Part shown: one piece after another, positions 51,712-60,999 of the stretch | How positions within the stretch are numbered: position 1 is the first letter of the stretch | How the letters are laid out: each line of letters opens with the position of its first letter | DNA from: Alphaproteobacteria bacterium HT1-32 | Lineage (GTDB): Bacteria; Pseudomonadota; Alphaproteobacteria; Rhodospirillales; HT1-32 | DNA: 64,000 bases | Direction of reading: 5' to 3' | Assembly (NCBI GenBank): GCA_009649675.1 | Contig: WJPL01000002.1 | Coordinates: forward strand, 744,001 to 808,000 | Made by a program: the position numbers and the translations under genes | Notes under the pieces: generated by a model | What the model was told of the DNA's origin: nothing | The model's database searches: none | The model's input: only the letters and a program-made list of their open reading frames with translations

Positions 51712-52869
51712 TCAGTCGAGAACCCGACCTCCCGACCATAATTTGCGGAAAACCAGAGTAAGAACGATGCCGAAGCCGGAAGCCACGGCCATCGCAATGA
51801 ATGCCTGCCCCTGGAAACGGTCGTACATCAGGCCGGAGACCATCATCAGGCTGCCAAAGACAACCCCCATCGCGAGAGAGTCGTAGAGGCTTTGGGCTGT
51901 TGCTGACATCCGGTCGGGAATCGCAGCAGACATGAACCGGATCATGCCGAGATGCGTCGCCCCGAATGTAAAGGCATGCAATAGCTGGACAGCGGCCAGT
52001 GCACCGAGATCAGTTGTCGTGCCTATGGTGGTCCACCGGATGACCCCGGCCAGGCCCGCGATCAGCAGCATGGTCGACGGGCTGAGGCGCGTCAGATACT
52101 TCCCGGCGACAGCGAACAGCAGCACCTCGGCTATGACGCCTTCGGCCCAGAGCAGACCAATGATCTGATCATCAATGCCTGCCTTGCGCCAATGCAGGGT
52201 GGCAAAACCGTAGAGGACGGCATGGGTGGATTGCAGCGTTGCAGAGGCTGCAACAAATGCCAGAAATGCCGGTCGCCGGATCAGTTCCCCTATTGCTGCA
52301 AAGGATCGCGTTGCCGGAGTTGTGCGGATGCTGGGGAGCAGAAAGCCAATGATACAGAGCAGTACACCACCAGCCATGATGCTGTAGAGAATGCCGTCCG
52401 GCCCGGCCGACGCCAGAATGGACCCGCCGGCAAAAGAGGCCAGAATAAAGGTGATCGAGCCCCACAGGCGGACCCGGCCATAATCCAGCGCGGTCTGACG
52501 TTGCGCCAGTATGGTCAGGCTGTCGGTCAGCGGCATGGCAGCGTTCATCAGTGACCCGATGAAGCCATACAGCAGCAATATCTGAAAATAGCCGTCCGTA
52601 ACGGACAACAGGCCATAACCGCAGGTGACTGTGATAGAGAGAATAATCAGTGGTGTGCGCCGGCGCCCGGTACGGTCAGCCCATAAGGCGATTGTCGGGG
52701 CGATGAAGATGCGGGTCCAGAAGGCGGCCGCCGCGACCAGCCCGATTTCGGCTGCTCCAAGCCCGCGGCTTTCCAGCCAGACCGGCCAGTAGGGCAGGTT
52801 TGTGCCGATCAGCCAGAAGAAGGCACCATAGAACAGTGATAAACGAAGGGCGGGGGAGGCAGAGCTCAT
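51712..52869 (-). CDS. MFS transporter (HcaT/PPP-like family)
   Basis: 385 aa, twelve hydrophobic segments in two halves. The N-terminus LRLSLFYGAFFWLIGTNLPYWPVWLESRGLGAAEIG and the LWADRTGRRRTPLI loop fit the 3-phenylpropionate/MFS_1-like (HcaT) group. The substrate is unknown. It lies upstream of soxB in the same direction with 153 nt between, so it may or may not share its transcript. Confidence 0.83.
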   Translation of the reverse strand: MSSASPALRLSLFYGAFFWLIGTNLPYWPVWLESRGLGAAEIGLVAAAAFWTRIFIAPTIALWADRTGRRRTPLIILSITVTCGYGLLSVTDGYFQILLLYGFIGSLMNAAMPLTDSLTILAQRQTALDYGRVRLWGSITFILASFAGGSILASAGPDGILYSIMAGGVLLCIIGFLLPSIRTTPATRSFAAIGELIRRPAFLAFVAASATLQSTHAVLYGFATLHWRKAGIDDQIIGLLWAEGVIAEVLLFAVAGKYLTRLSPSTMLLIAGLAGVIRWTTIGTTTDLGALAAVQLLHAFTFGATHLGMIRFMSAAIPDRMSATAQSLYDSLAMGVVFGSLMMVSGLMYDRFQGQAFIAMAVASGFGIVLTLVFRKLWSGGRVLD

Positions 52870-52940
52870 ATCTGCGGCATACGCCGGACCGTCAGCTTCG
52901 GCAAGCTGTGATGTCAGCCAGCATCGGTTCTGCGATTCAG

Positions 52941-52977
52941 GAAAAACACCCGCCCCGGAAAGTCTCCGGAGCGGGTG
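52941..52977 (-). terminator. Intrinsic terminator of the 5'-nucleotidase gene
   Basis: CACCCGC and CCGGA (from 52947) pair with TCCGG and GCGGGTG (to 52977), with a single unpaired base on each arm. On the minus strand the stem is followed by TTTTTC at 52946-52941. It lies 9 nt past the stop of the 5'-nucleotidase gene. Confidence 0.87.
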
Positions 52978-52985
52978 AGACCGGC

Positions 52986-54581
52986 TTAGTTTTCGGTAAT
53001 ACGGTCATCCTTGTACGGCTTGTAGTCGCCGGATTTCGCCACATAATCGGCAACGACATCAGCCAGGTCCGGACCGAAGTCGTAAGGATCAATCGCGTTT
53101 TCGGCAAAGGCGACATAGCCGTCACCGCCACCACGAATATAGTTGTTGGAGACAACGCTGTAGGTCGCTTCCGGATCAATGGCGCTCCAGGCACCGTCCT
53201 TCATGACCAGAACTTCCTTCACACGACCCTGATTTGCGGGGACGCTGCGGGTCCAGGTGAATTTGAGACCGGCGACCTGCGGGAACCGGCCTTTGCCTTC
53301 TTCTACCTGACTGACAGCAGCTTCGAGGGCCGCGACAATGTCCTTACCCTTGAGACGGAATGTCGACAGGGTGTTCTGGAAGGGCAGCACCGTGAGGACT
53401 TCGCCCATTGTCACTTCACCGGCATCAATGGAGGAGCGAATGCCGCCGCCGTTGGTGATGGCAATGGTAACGCCCTGTGATCTGGTCCGTTCGAGAATGG
53501 CATCAGCAATCAGAACGCCCATTTCACAAACCCCGGCGCGACAGGACTTCCGGTCACCGTCAATGGGGGCTGCTGAGCTGCCGATAACCTTGTTGCGGAT
53601 TTCATCAAGCGGTTTGGCCAGCTCGGCAATCCGGGACTTCAGGCTGGAGTCTTCGGCAATCTTGCCATCAACCACAACCGGCTCACCGGCAGCACTGGTG
53701 ATTTCACCGGCATCGTTGAAGCTGACATTCAGCATGCCGAGATATTTGCCGAACGCATAGGCCTGAACGATGGCTACCTTGCCGCCGTCAGGTCCGTTAC
53801 GCCATGTCGGATAGGGGCCATCTGCCTTGTCGGAGGCGTTCGACAGGAAAGTGTTGCTGTGGCCGCCGACGATGACGTCGACACCGGAAACCTTGGAGGC
53901 GATCCACAGGTCAATGGTATAGCCGGAATGCGAGAGCAGGATGATCTTGTTCACCCCGGCAGCCTTCATGGCATCCACTTCGCGCTGAACGGCAGGTACG
54001 GGATCGCCGAATTTTACATTCGGTCCGGGTGAGGCGAGTTCGCCTGTATCTTCTGGTGTGACACCGATCAGGCCGATTTTCTGGCCGTTCTTCTCAACGA
54101 TCTTTGCCGGCATCAGAACTCCGGCGAGCGTCGGCTCCTGCGTAATGTCGGCATTTGCCATAAGAACCGGAAATTTCACCGCATCCATAAATCCGCGCAG
54201 CACTTCCGGGCCGTCATCGAATTCGTGGTTGCCGACAGTCATCGCGTCATAACCGAGGGCATTCATCATCTCGGCTGCGACCTTGCCTTTATAGTAGGTA
54301 TAGAAAAGCGAGCCCTGAAACTGGTCACCACCGTCAACCAGCAGGCTGTTTGGTGAAGCGGCACGGGCGGCGCGGATGGCATTTACGAGACGGGCATATC
54401 CGCCAAAACACTTTCCGGCGTCATTGTCTTCTGCCTTGCAGCCAGAATCATACTTGTTGATCGGCTCAACCCGGCTGTGAAAATCGTTGGTATGCAGGAT
54501 GGTAATGGAATAGTCGGCCAGCGCACTGCCTGCTGTCAGGGCGCAGGCGGCTGCTGTTGCAAGAAAGACCCCGGTTTTCAT
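52986..54581 (-). CDS. Secreted 5'-nucleotidase / UshA-family phosphoesterase
   Basis: 531 aa. The signal peptide is ~1-22 (ending GSALA). The metallophosphoesterase domain has all metal motifs: LHTNDFHSR, VDGGDQFQGS, TVGNHEFDDG, LLSHSG and VGGHSN. The C-terminal substrate domain has ITNGGGIRSSI and the stacking aromatics region. It removes phosphate from extracellular nucleotides (or UDP-sugars) to give nucleosides. It is divergent from the nucleoside importer operon (246 bp), so release and uptake are probably coordinated. It provides phosphate too. Confidence 0.92.
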   Translation of the reverse strand: MKTGVFLATAAACALTAGSALADYSITILHTNDFHSRVEPINKYDSGCKAEDNDAGKCFGGYARLVNAIRAARAASPNSLLVDGGDQFQGSLFYTYYKGKVAAEMMNALGYDAMTVGNHEFDDGPEVLRGFMDAVKFPVLMANADITQEPTLAGVLMPAKIVEKNGQKIGLIGVTPEDTGELASPGPNVKFGDPVPAVQREVDAMKAAGVNKIILLSHSGYTIDLWIASKVSGVDVIVGGHSNTFLSNASDKADGPYPTWRNGPDGGKVAIVQAYAFGKYLGMLNVSFNDAGEITSAAGEPVVVDGKIAEDSSLKSRIAELAKPLDEIRNKVIGSSAAPIDGDRKSCRAGVCEMGVLIADAILERTRSQGVTIAITNGGGIRSSIDAGEVTMGEVLTVLPFQNTLSTFRLKGKDIVAALEAAVSQVEEGKGRFPQVAGLKFTWTRSVPANQGRVKEVLVMKDGAWSAIDPEATYSVVSNNYIRGGGDGYVAFAENAIDPYDFGPDLADVVADYVAKSGDYKPYKDDRITEN

Positions 54582-54827
54582 GGTTTTACATCCCAGTTTG
54601 TCGGTTGCGAACGGTGATATCGAAATATCGGGTTATAGCTCCGGATAGTTTGAACCTGACGGGAAGATCCCGCAACAAAACAGTCGCCCGCACAAACCTG
54701 TGACGTGGCGGAAAAGCGGTTTATGCCACGGCTGGAGATGAGTAGCCTGTCCTTCGGGATTGTCAGACGCAGGACAACCGATAAACTCAAATCCCTTGAG
54801 GGGACAATTTAACCAGGGACAGACATC
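54582..54827. promoter_or_regulatory. Divergent control region of 5'-nucleotidase and nucleoside-importer genes
   Basis: The 246-bp gap should hold both promoters. Visible structures are TGTCCT (54748-54753)/AGGACA (54771-54776), a perfect 6-bp inverted repeat 20 nt before an A-rich stretch, a TCCC-TTGA-GGGGA hairpin at about 54793-54805, and GATATC/ATATC near 54616. No known riboswitch consensus is recognisable. The importer start is preceded by AGGGAC. Confidence 0.35.
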
Positions 54828-55823
54828 ATGATACGCCTGATCAGCGTTGCGGCCGCAGCCGCATTCCTTTCGATTTCGACTGCACAGGCGGCGGACATTC
54901 AGCCTGCTGTCGTTTTCGATATGGGTGGAAAGTTCGACAAATCCTTCAATGAAGGTGTCTTCAACGGTGTTGAGAAGTTCGCCAAGGAGACAGGTATCAA
55001 GTACCGGGAATTCGAGGTCACGAATCCGTCGCAGCGCGAACAGGCGATTCGCCGTATGGCCCAACGCGGTTCCGATATCGTACTTGGTGTCGGTTTTGCT
55101 CAGGCGTCCGCAATTGAAAAGGTCGCAAAGGAATTTCCGGAAGTGAAATTCGCGATCATCGATGCCGTGGTCGAGCTGCCCAATGTTCAGTCCATTGTCT
55201 TCAAGGAACATGAAGGCTCGTTCCTTGTCGGTATTCTCGCGGCAATGGCTTCAAAAACCGGCAAGGTTGGTTTTGTCGGCGGCATGGATATTCCGCTGAT
55301 CCGGAAATTCGCCTGTGGTTATGCGCAAGGCGCAAAACATGCGAAGGCTGATGCGGAAGTCTTTGAAAACATGACCGGTTCCACTCCCGCCGCCTGGAAC
55401 AACCCGACCAAGGGTGCCGAGCTTGCCAAAAGCCAGTTCGACCGCGGGGCTGACGTTGTCTATGCCGCAGCCGGCAGCACCGGGATTGGTGTTCTGCAGG
55501 CCGCCAAGGATAACGGCAAATTCGCAATCGGCGTTGATTCCAACCAGAACCATCTGCAGCCGGGCACCATGCTGACCTCCATGCTGAAGCGGGTTGATGT
55601 GGCCGCCTATGAAACCTTCAAGTCTGCGATGGATGGCACGTTTGAGCCGGGCATCAAGGTTCTCGGTCTTGCCGATAACGGTGTGGGCTGGGCGCTTGAT
55701 GAACATAACGAGAAGCTGATCTCGGCTGACATGAAGGCCGCGGTAGAAAAAGCATCAGCGGCCATTATCGCCGGCGATCTGAAGGTCCATGACTATATGG
55801 CTGACAACAAGTGCAGCATGTAG
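54828..55823 (+). CDS. BMP-family nucleoside-binding protein of ABC importer
   Basis: 331 aa. The signal peptide is ~1-22 (ending AQA). The core VVFDMGGKFDKSFNEGVFNGVEKFAKE is the BMP/PnrA signature, with purine-nucleoside contacts in the DKSFNE and GGMDIP regions. It delivers nucleosides to the two permeases encoded downstream. It is the first gene of an operon that continues into cytidine deaminase and purine nucleoside phosphorylase, supporting nucleosides as substrate. Confidence 0.92.
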   Translation: MIRLISVAAAAAFLSISTAQAADIQPAVVFDMGGKFDKSFNEGVFNGVEKFAKETGIKYREFEVTNPSQREQAIRRMAQRGSDIVLGVGFAQASAIEKVAKEFPEVKFAIIDAVVELPNVQSIVFKEHEGSFLVGILAAMASKTGKVGFVGGMDIPLIRKFACGYAQGAKHAKADAEVFENMTGSTPAAWNNPTKGAELAKSQFDRGADVVYAAAGSTGIGVLQAAKDNGKFAIGVDSNQNHLQPGTMLTSMLKRVDVAAYETFKSAMDGTFEPGIKVLGLADNGVGWALDEHNEKLISADMKAAVEKASAAIIAGDLKVHDYMADNKCSM

Positions 55824-55846
55824 GGCGTTAACGTCCGGCTGCCGTT

Positions 55847-57427
55847 ATGGCTTCGACGATATCACCTGATCCGGACGGGGGCGGGGCCTTGGCTCCGCCC
55901 CCGGCAATTGAGTTGCGCGGGATCGATAAACGGTTCGGCGCGGTCCATGCCAACCGGGCTGTTGATCTGGTTGTCCCGAAGGGCACCATCCATGGCATCG
56001 TTGGTGAAAACGGAGCCGGTAAATCGACACTGATGTCGATCCTCTACGGCTTCTACGAAGCTGATGCGGGCGATATCTATATCAATGGAAACAAGACCCG
56101 CATCCGGTCGTCGTCTCAGGCAATCGCCGCGGGCATTGGCATGGTTCATCAGCATTTCATGCTGGTTGATACCTTCACCGCCATCGAAAACGTGATGCTG
56201 GGCAGCGAAGGCGGCCACACCCTGGCAAAGGGTGTTGCGCGGTGTCGAACTGAACTGGAGAGGCTGGCGGCGGATTACGGTCTGACAACGCCGCTCGACA
56301 CCCCAGTTTCAGAACTGACGGTCGGACAGCAACAGCGGATTGAAATCCTCAAGGCGCTCTATCGTGGTGCAGAAATCCTCATCCTTGATGAGCCAACCGG
56401 TGTTCTGACCCCGCAGGAAACCGACCAGTTGTTCGGTATCTTCTCGGCGCTTCGTGAACAGGGTGTGACGGTTGTCCTGATCACCCACAAGCTGCGGGAA
56501 ATTCTGTCTGTCACCGATAATGTTTCGGTCATGCGACAGGGCGCAATGGTCGCCCATCGTGTAACTGCTGAGACGGACCGCGAAGAGCTTGCGGAACTGA
56601 TGGTCGGTCGCAAGGTGGTCATGCGGGTGCCGAAAGGTGATGCGAAACCGGGCGAAGTCCGTTTGCTGGTCGACAGCCTGACGGCCTATGACCCGGATGG
56701 CGTAAAGCGGATTGATAATCTCAGCCTTGAAGTAAGGTCTGGCGAAATTGTCGGCATTGCCGGGGTCTCCGGAAACGGACAGAGCGAATTGCTGGAAGTG
56801 CTGGCGGGCATCCGGGAGTTCCGGAAAGGCCGGATATCTGTCAACGGACATGACATATTTCCGAAGACGGAGAGGACAGCAGCCAGCCTGCGCGAAATGG
56901 GCCTCGCCCATGTGCCGGAAGACCGGATTCGCATGGGACTGGTCACCCCCTTTGCCGCCAGTGAGTCCTCGATTCTGGGCTATCACCGTGATGACCGCTA
57001 CAACAGCACGATACTGATGAATTCCGATCATGTGCTGGAGGATTGCGCCGAAAATATGGAGGGGTATGACGTCCGGCCCCGCGACCCCCGCCTGAAATCG
57101 GGCAATTTTTCCGGCGGTAATCAGCAAAAACTGGTTCTGGCGCGGGAGATGATACGCCAGCCGGATGTCCTGCTGGTTGGCCAGCCGACCCGGGGGGTGG
57201 ATATCGGTGCCATCGAGTTCATTCACAAAAACCTGGTGGCACAGCGCGACCGGGGTGCTGCCATTCTGCTGGTTTCCGTCGAACTGGAGGAAATCATGGC
57301 TCTGGCAGACAGAATTCTGGTGATGTTTGAAGGCCGCATCGTCGGGCGGGTCGATGGTGCGAAGGCGAATGAACGTCATCTCGGTCTGATGATGGCCAAT
57401 GCCAACCCGATTTTGCCGGGGGCCTGA
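55847..57427 (+). CDS. Nucleoside ABC transporter, ATP-binding protein (two ABC domains)
   Basis: 526 aa, two fused ABC modules. The first (~25-250) has Walker A GENGAGKST and LILDEPTGVLTPQE. The second (~270-510) has GVSGNGQSELL in place of a full Walker A, then the signature FSGGNQQKL. Degeneration of the second site is normal in the YufO/RbsA-like class. It starts 23 nt after the binding protein gene and 3 nt separate it from the permease gene. Confidence 0.92.
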   Translation: MASTISPDPDGGGALAPPPAIELRGIDKRFGAVHANRAVDLVVPKGTIHGIVGENGAGKSTLMSILYGFYEADAGDIYINGNKTRIRSSSQAIAAGIGMVHQHFMLVDTFTAIENVMLGSEGGHTLAKGVARCRTELERLAADYGLTTPLDTPVSELTVGQQQRIEILKALYRGAEILILDEPTGVLTPQETDQLFGIFSALREQGVTVVLITHKLREILSVTDNVSVMRQGAMVAHRVTAETDREELAELMVGRKVVMRVPKGDAKPGEVRLLVDSLTAYDPDGVKRIDNLSLEVRSGEIVGIAGVSGNGQSELLEVLAGIREFRKGRISVNGHDIFPKTERTAASLREMGLAHVPEDRIRMGLVTPFAASESSILGYHRDDRYNSTILMNSDHVLEDCAENMEGYDVRPRDPRLKSGNFSGGNQQKLVLAREMIRQPDVLLVGQPTRGVDIGAIEFIHKNLVAQRDRGAAILLVSVELEEIMALADRILVMFEGRIVGRVDGAKANERHLGLMMANANPILPGA

Positions 57428-57430
57428 CCG

Positions 57431-58561
57431 ATGGCTGTTTCCTCAGACACGCTGCCACGCTGGGTTGATATCGTCGCCATCCCGCTGATCAATCTGACAC
57501 TTGCCTTCCTTGCTGCCGGCCTGATCGTACTTGCGGTCGGGGAAAGCCCGGTTGAGGTTTTGCTGGTGCTGATCAATGGCGCTTTCGGCTTTGAAGAGGC
57601 GATTGGCTATACGCTGTATTACGCGACCAATTTCATCTTCACCGGACTTGCGGTTTCCGTCGCCTTTCATGCCGGGCTGTTCAATATCGGCGGGGAGGGG
57701 CAGGCCTATATCGGGGGCCTGGGTGTCGGCCTTGTCTGTCTGTGGCTCGATCCGTATCTGCCGGGGTTCGTGCTGATTCCGCTGGCCGTGCTGGGGGCTG
57801 CGGCTTTCGGCGGGTTCTGGGCCTTTGTGCCGGGCTGGTTGCAGGCCTATCGCGGCAGCCATGTTGTCATCACGACCATCATGTTCAATTTCATCGCGGC
57901 GTCGCTGATGGTTTACCTGATGGTGAACGTCTTCATCAAACCCGGCCAGATGTCGCCGGAAAGCCGTGAATTCGCAGAGGCTGCATGGTTGCCGTTCGCC
58001 CATGAAATCGCGGGCTGGGCAGGCATCGAGATTACCCCTTCGCCACTGAACCTGTCGCTTGTCGGCGCATTGATCTGCTGTGTTGCTGTCTGGCTGTTCA
58101 TCTGGAAGACCCGCTGGGGTTATGAAATCCGGACCGTCGGCTTTAACGAGGCCGCGGCGGTCTATGCCGGTATTGAACCGAAGAAGGTGATCGTGCTGGC
58201 GATGTGTATCTCCGGCGGTCTGGCCGGATTTGTCGGGGTCAATGAACTGATGGGTGTGCAGCACCGCCTGATGCTCGATTTCACGGCGGGTTACGGATTT
58301 ACCGGTATTGCCGTGGCGCTGATGGGCCGGAACCATCCTTTCGGCATCGTGCTGGCCAGCCTGCTGTTTGGGGCCCTGTATCAGGGCGGGGCGGAACTGG
58401 CCTTTGAAATTCCGGGTATGACCCGTGACATGGTGGTGGTCATTCAGGGGCTGGTCATCCTGTTTTCCGGGGCTCTGGCCCTGATGGTACGCCCCCCGCT
58501 GGAGCGGCTTTTCCGCAAACGCATGCTGGCGATTGCCGCTGCCCGTGCGGTGGAGGGCTAG
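57431..58561 (+). CDS. Nucleoside ABC transporter, permease 1
   Basis: 376 aa with about ten hydrophobic segments; YufP-like. The motifs FHAGLFNIGGEGQAYIGGLG and TVGFNEAAAVYAGIEPKK are the family markers, the latter being the ATPase-contact loop. It pairs with the next permease to form the heterodimeric channel. Confidence 0.91.
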   Translation: MAVSSDTLPRWVDIVAIPLINLTLAFLAAGLIVLAVGESPVEVLLVLINGAFGFEEAIGYTLYYATNFIFTGLAVSVAFHAGLFNIGGEGQAYIGGLGVGLVCLWLDPYLPGFVLIPLAVLGAAAFGGFWAFVPGWLQAYRGSHVVITTIMFNFIAASLMVYLMVNVFIKPGQMSPESREFAEAAWLPFAHEIAGWAGIEITPSPLNLSLVGALICCVAVWLFIWKTRWGYEIRTVGFNEAAAVYAGIEPKKVIVLAMCISGGLAGFVGVNELMGVQHRLMLDFTAGYGFTGIAVALMGRNHPFGIVLASLLFGALYQGGAELAFEIPGMTRDMVVVIQGLVILFSGALALMVRPPLERLFRKRMLAIAAARAVEG

Positions 58562-58567
58562 GCCGCC

Positions 58568-59539
58568 ATGGAACTCTGGCTGACCATATTACTGACCTTT
58601 GATGCGACCCTGCGGGTTGCCGCGCCACTGATGCTGGCTGCGATGGCCGGGCTGTTTTCGGAGCGCTCCGGCGTTATTGATATCGGGCTGGAGGGGAAAA
58701 TGCTGGGGGCGGCTTTTGCCGCGGCGGCGGCGGCCTCCTATACCGGATCGCCCTGGGCCGGGCTTGGCTGCGGGGTTCTGGTTTCCGTCGCAATGGGGCT
58801 GGTGCACGGTTTCGCCTGTATTACCCATAAGGGCGAACAGGTGGTCAGTGGTGTCGCCCTGAATGTACTGGTCGCCGGCCTGACCATTGTCCTCGGCATC
58901 GCCTGGTTCTCCCGTGGTGGCCAGACACCCAGCTTGCCGGATGAAGCCCGCTTTCTGCCGATCATGTTGCCGGGGGCAGAGGTGATCGGACAGGTTCCGG
59001 TCTTCGGTCCGCTGTATCAGGAACTGATCAGCGGCCATAACCTGCTGGGCTATGTGGCACTGCTGACCGTGCCGCTGACCTGGTGGGTGATCTTCCATAC
59101 GCGGTTCGGTCTGCGAATCCGGGCGGTTGGGGAATCCCCGAATGCCGTGGATACCGCCGGGATATCGGTCACTGGTCTGCGCTATTCTGCGGTGATCTGT
59201 GCCGGGTTGCTCTGTGGTATTGCGGGCACCTATCTGTCGATCGGCCAGAATGCGTCCTTCCTGCCGCATATGACGGCGGGGCAGGGCTATATCGCGCTTG
59301 CAGCCCTGATCTTCGGTAAATGGCGTCCCTTTACGGCTTTTGCGGCCTGTCTGCTGTTCGGTTTTCTGGATGCGGTGGCTGTGCGTCTGCAGGGTGTTGA
59401 TCTGCCCTTCATCGGTGAAGCGCCGGTGCAGCTTATTCAGGCATTGCCCTATATTCTCACCGTTATTCTGCTCGCCGGTTTCATCGGCAAGGCGACGGCC
59501 CCGAAAGCACTGGGCGTTCCCTATGTGAAAGAACGCTAG
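58568..59539 (+). CDS. Nucleoside ABC transporter, permease 2
   Basis: 323 aa, about eight to ten hydrophobic segments; YufQ-like. The markers are LFSERSGVIDIGLEGKMLGAAF near the N-terminus and AVGESPNAVDTAGISV as coupling loop. It begins 6 nt after permease 1 and ends 2 nt before cytidine deaminase, so uptake and deamination are encoded as one unit. Confidence 0.91.
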   Translation: MELWLTILLTFDATLRVAAPLMLAAMAGLFSERSGVIDIGLEGKMLGAAFAAAAAASYTGSPWAGLGCGVLVSVAMGLVHGFACITHKGEQVVSGVALNVLVAGLTIVLGIAWFSRGGQTPSLPDEARFLPIMLPGAEVIGQVPVFGPLYQELISGHNLLGYVALLTVPLTWWVIFHTRFGLRIRAVGESPNAVDTAGISVTGLRYSAVICAGLLCGIAGTYLSIGQNASFLPHMTAGQGYIALAALIFGKWRPFTAFAACLLFGFLDAVAVRLQGVDLPFIGEAPVQLIQALPYILTVILLAGFIGKATAPKALGVPYVKER

Positions 59540-59541
59540 TT

Positions 59542-59931
59542 ATGGATGATCTGATACAGGCCGCCCGCGAGGCGATGGCCAAATCCTATTCACCTTATTC
59601 CGGGTTTCAGGTAGGGGCGGCCGTGCGGGGCGAAAGCGGGGCCGTTTATGCCGGCTGCAATGTGGAGAACGCGGCCTATCCGCAGGGCTGGTGCGCGGAA
59701 GCCACCGCCATCGCGGCCATGGTCATGGCGGGTGAACGGCAGATCAGGGAAGTCTGCGTCATCGGTCCCGGCGATGCACTGGTCACGCCCTGCGGGGGCT
59801 GTCGTCAGAAAATCCGTGAATTTGCGGGTCAGGAGACGGCCATTCATATCTGCGGGCCGGAGGGCCATCGCCGCAGTTTCACCCTAGCTGAGTTACTGCC
59901 GGAAAGTTTCGGCCCGGAAAACCTGCGATGA
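59542..59931 (+). CDS. cdd: Cytidine deaminase
   Basis: 129-aa tetrameric-type cytidine deaminase. Zinc ligands and the catalytic glutamate are in GWCAEATAI and PCGGCRQ, the three-cysteine form. It converts (deoxy)cytidine to (deoxy)uridine after import. The stop overlaps the punA start by 4 nt (ATGA). Confidence 0.94.
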   Translation: MDDLIQAAREAMAKSYSPYSGFQVGAAVRGESGAVYAGCNVENAAYPQGWCAEATAIAAMVMAGERQIREVCVIGPGDALVTPCGGCRQKIREFAGQETAIHICGPEGHRRSFTLAELLPESFGPENLR

Positions 59932-60713
59932 CATCTGCCGCCGACATTATCCGCGCAAAAACAGCGACCACCCCCACGGTCGGCATTGTTCTGGGCAGCG
60001 GCCTGGGCGGGCTGGGTGAGGCGGTTTCAGACCGCTGTATCATTGACTATGCGGACCTGCCGGGATTTCCGGTTCCGTCTGTTCAGGGGCATGGCGGCAA
60101 GCTGATCCTTGGCCGTCTCGGCACTACAGATGTCGCGATGTTGCAGGGCAGGGCGCATTATTATGAATCCGGACGGCCCGATGCCATGCGCCCGGCAATC
60201 GAAACACTGGCGGCGCTTGGCTGTGAAACGCTGGTTCTCACCAACGCGGCGGGGTCACTGCGGCGGGGCATGGGGCCGGGCCAGCTTATGCTGCTGTCGG
60301 ACCATATCAATTTCGCCGGGATCAACCCGCTGATCGGGGAAGCCTCCCCGAAGCGGTTTCTGAACATGGCGGATGCCTATGATGCGGATCATGCGGCCGC
60401 CCTGCACAGGGCAGCGAAAGCAGAATCCATCGACCTTCATGACGGTGTGTATGTCTGGTTCTCCGGCCCGACCTTCGAGACCCCGGCGGAAATCCGTGCG
60501 GTCCGGATGTGGGGCGGTGATGCGGTCGGCATGTCCACCGTCCCCGAAGTCATCATCGCCCGCTTCCTCGGCCTGCGCGTCGCCGCCATCTCCAACATCA
60601 CCAATATGGCGGCGGGCATGAGCGACGAAGTGCTGAGCCACGACCATACCATGGAACAGGCAAAATCCGGCGGCGAAAGCCTCACCCGCCTGCTCACCCG
60701 CTGGCTGACCTGA
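59928..60713 (+). CDS. punA: Purine nucleoside phosphorylase
   Basis: 261-aa trimeric-type PNP (inosine/guanosine class). The phosphate site has VLGSGLGG and GRAHYYE; the base-binding glutamate and asparagine are in FSGPTFETPAEIR and SNITNMAAG. It cleaves purine (deoxy)nucleosides to base plus (deoxy)ribose-1-phosphate. The natural continuation of the pathway, deoC and deoA, lies 2.4 kb downstream past an inserted antisense gene. Confidence 0.93.
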   Translation: MTSAADIIRAKTATTPTVGIVLGSGLGGLGEAVSDRCIIDYADLPGFPVPSVQGHGGKLILGRLGTTDVAMLQGRAHYYESGRPDAMRPAIETLAALGCETLVLTNAAGSLRRGMGPGQLMLLSDHINFAGINPLIGEASPKRFLNMADAYDADHAAALHRAAKAESIDLHDGVYVWFSGPTFETPAEIRAVRMWGGDAVGMSTVPEVIIARFLGLRVAAISNITNMAAGMSDEVLSHDHTMEQAKSGGESLTRLLTRWLT

Positions 60714-60787
60714 CCCGCAGACACAGCTCCCCCTGACAGACTACAGATACCACCAATCAATCACTCCCCCTCATCTCCTTCACCCCC

Positions 60788-60812
60788 CTCATCCTGAACT
60801 CGTTTCAGGATC
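60788..60812 (+). repeat. REP-like palindrome, copy 1
   Basis: ATCCTGAA (60791-60798), CTCGT, TTCAGGAT (60804-60811), preceded by CTC. The same ATCCTGAA-N5-TTCAGGAT core occurs four times around the pentapeptide gene. Copies 1 and 2 are in opposite orientation 23 nt apart, like a bacterial interspersed mosaic element. Confidence 0.88.
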
Positions 60813-60835
60813 TCCCCCGTTCAGGTCATCTGCCG

Positions 60836-60861
60836 GATCCTGAAACAGGTTCAGGATGAGG
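60836..60861 (-). repeat. REP-like palindrome, copy 2
   Basis: ATCCTGAA (60837-60844), ACAGG, TTCAGGAT (60850-60857), then GAGG. It is the reverse complement of copy 1 apart from the central bases. Together the two copies could form one long hairpin after punA and serve as its 3' end. Confidence 0.88.
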
Positions 60862-60898
60862 AAGGGGTGCCGAAGCGGGGACAATCCTGCCCTGCCGC

Positions 60899-60937
60899 CA
60901 TCCTTCGAGACGGGCTTTCAGCCCTCCTCAGGATGAG
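60899..60937. repeat. Second type of intergenic palindrome
   Basis: CATCCT and TCGAGACGGG, then CTTTCA, then CCC and TCCTCAGGATGAGG, with an inner GGGCT-TTC-AGCCC hairpin (60912-60924). This resembles another dispersed alphaproteobacterial repeat (CCTCATCCTGAGGAG...TCTCGAAGGATG type) that I recall from several genomes. It lies between copy 2 and the pentapeptide gene end. A further hairpin, GCGGC-GAA-GCCGC, is at 60972-60984. Confidence 0.7.
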
Positions 60938-60999
60938 GATTTCAACACAAAAAGATTTCATGAATCAGGGAGCGGCGAAGCCGCGTTTCGGAGGACCGC

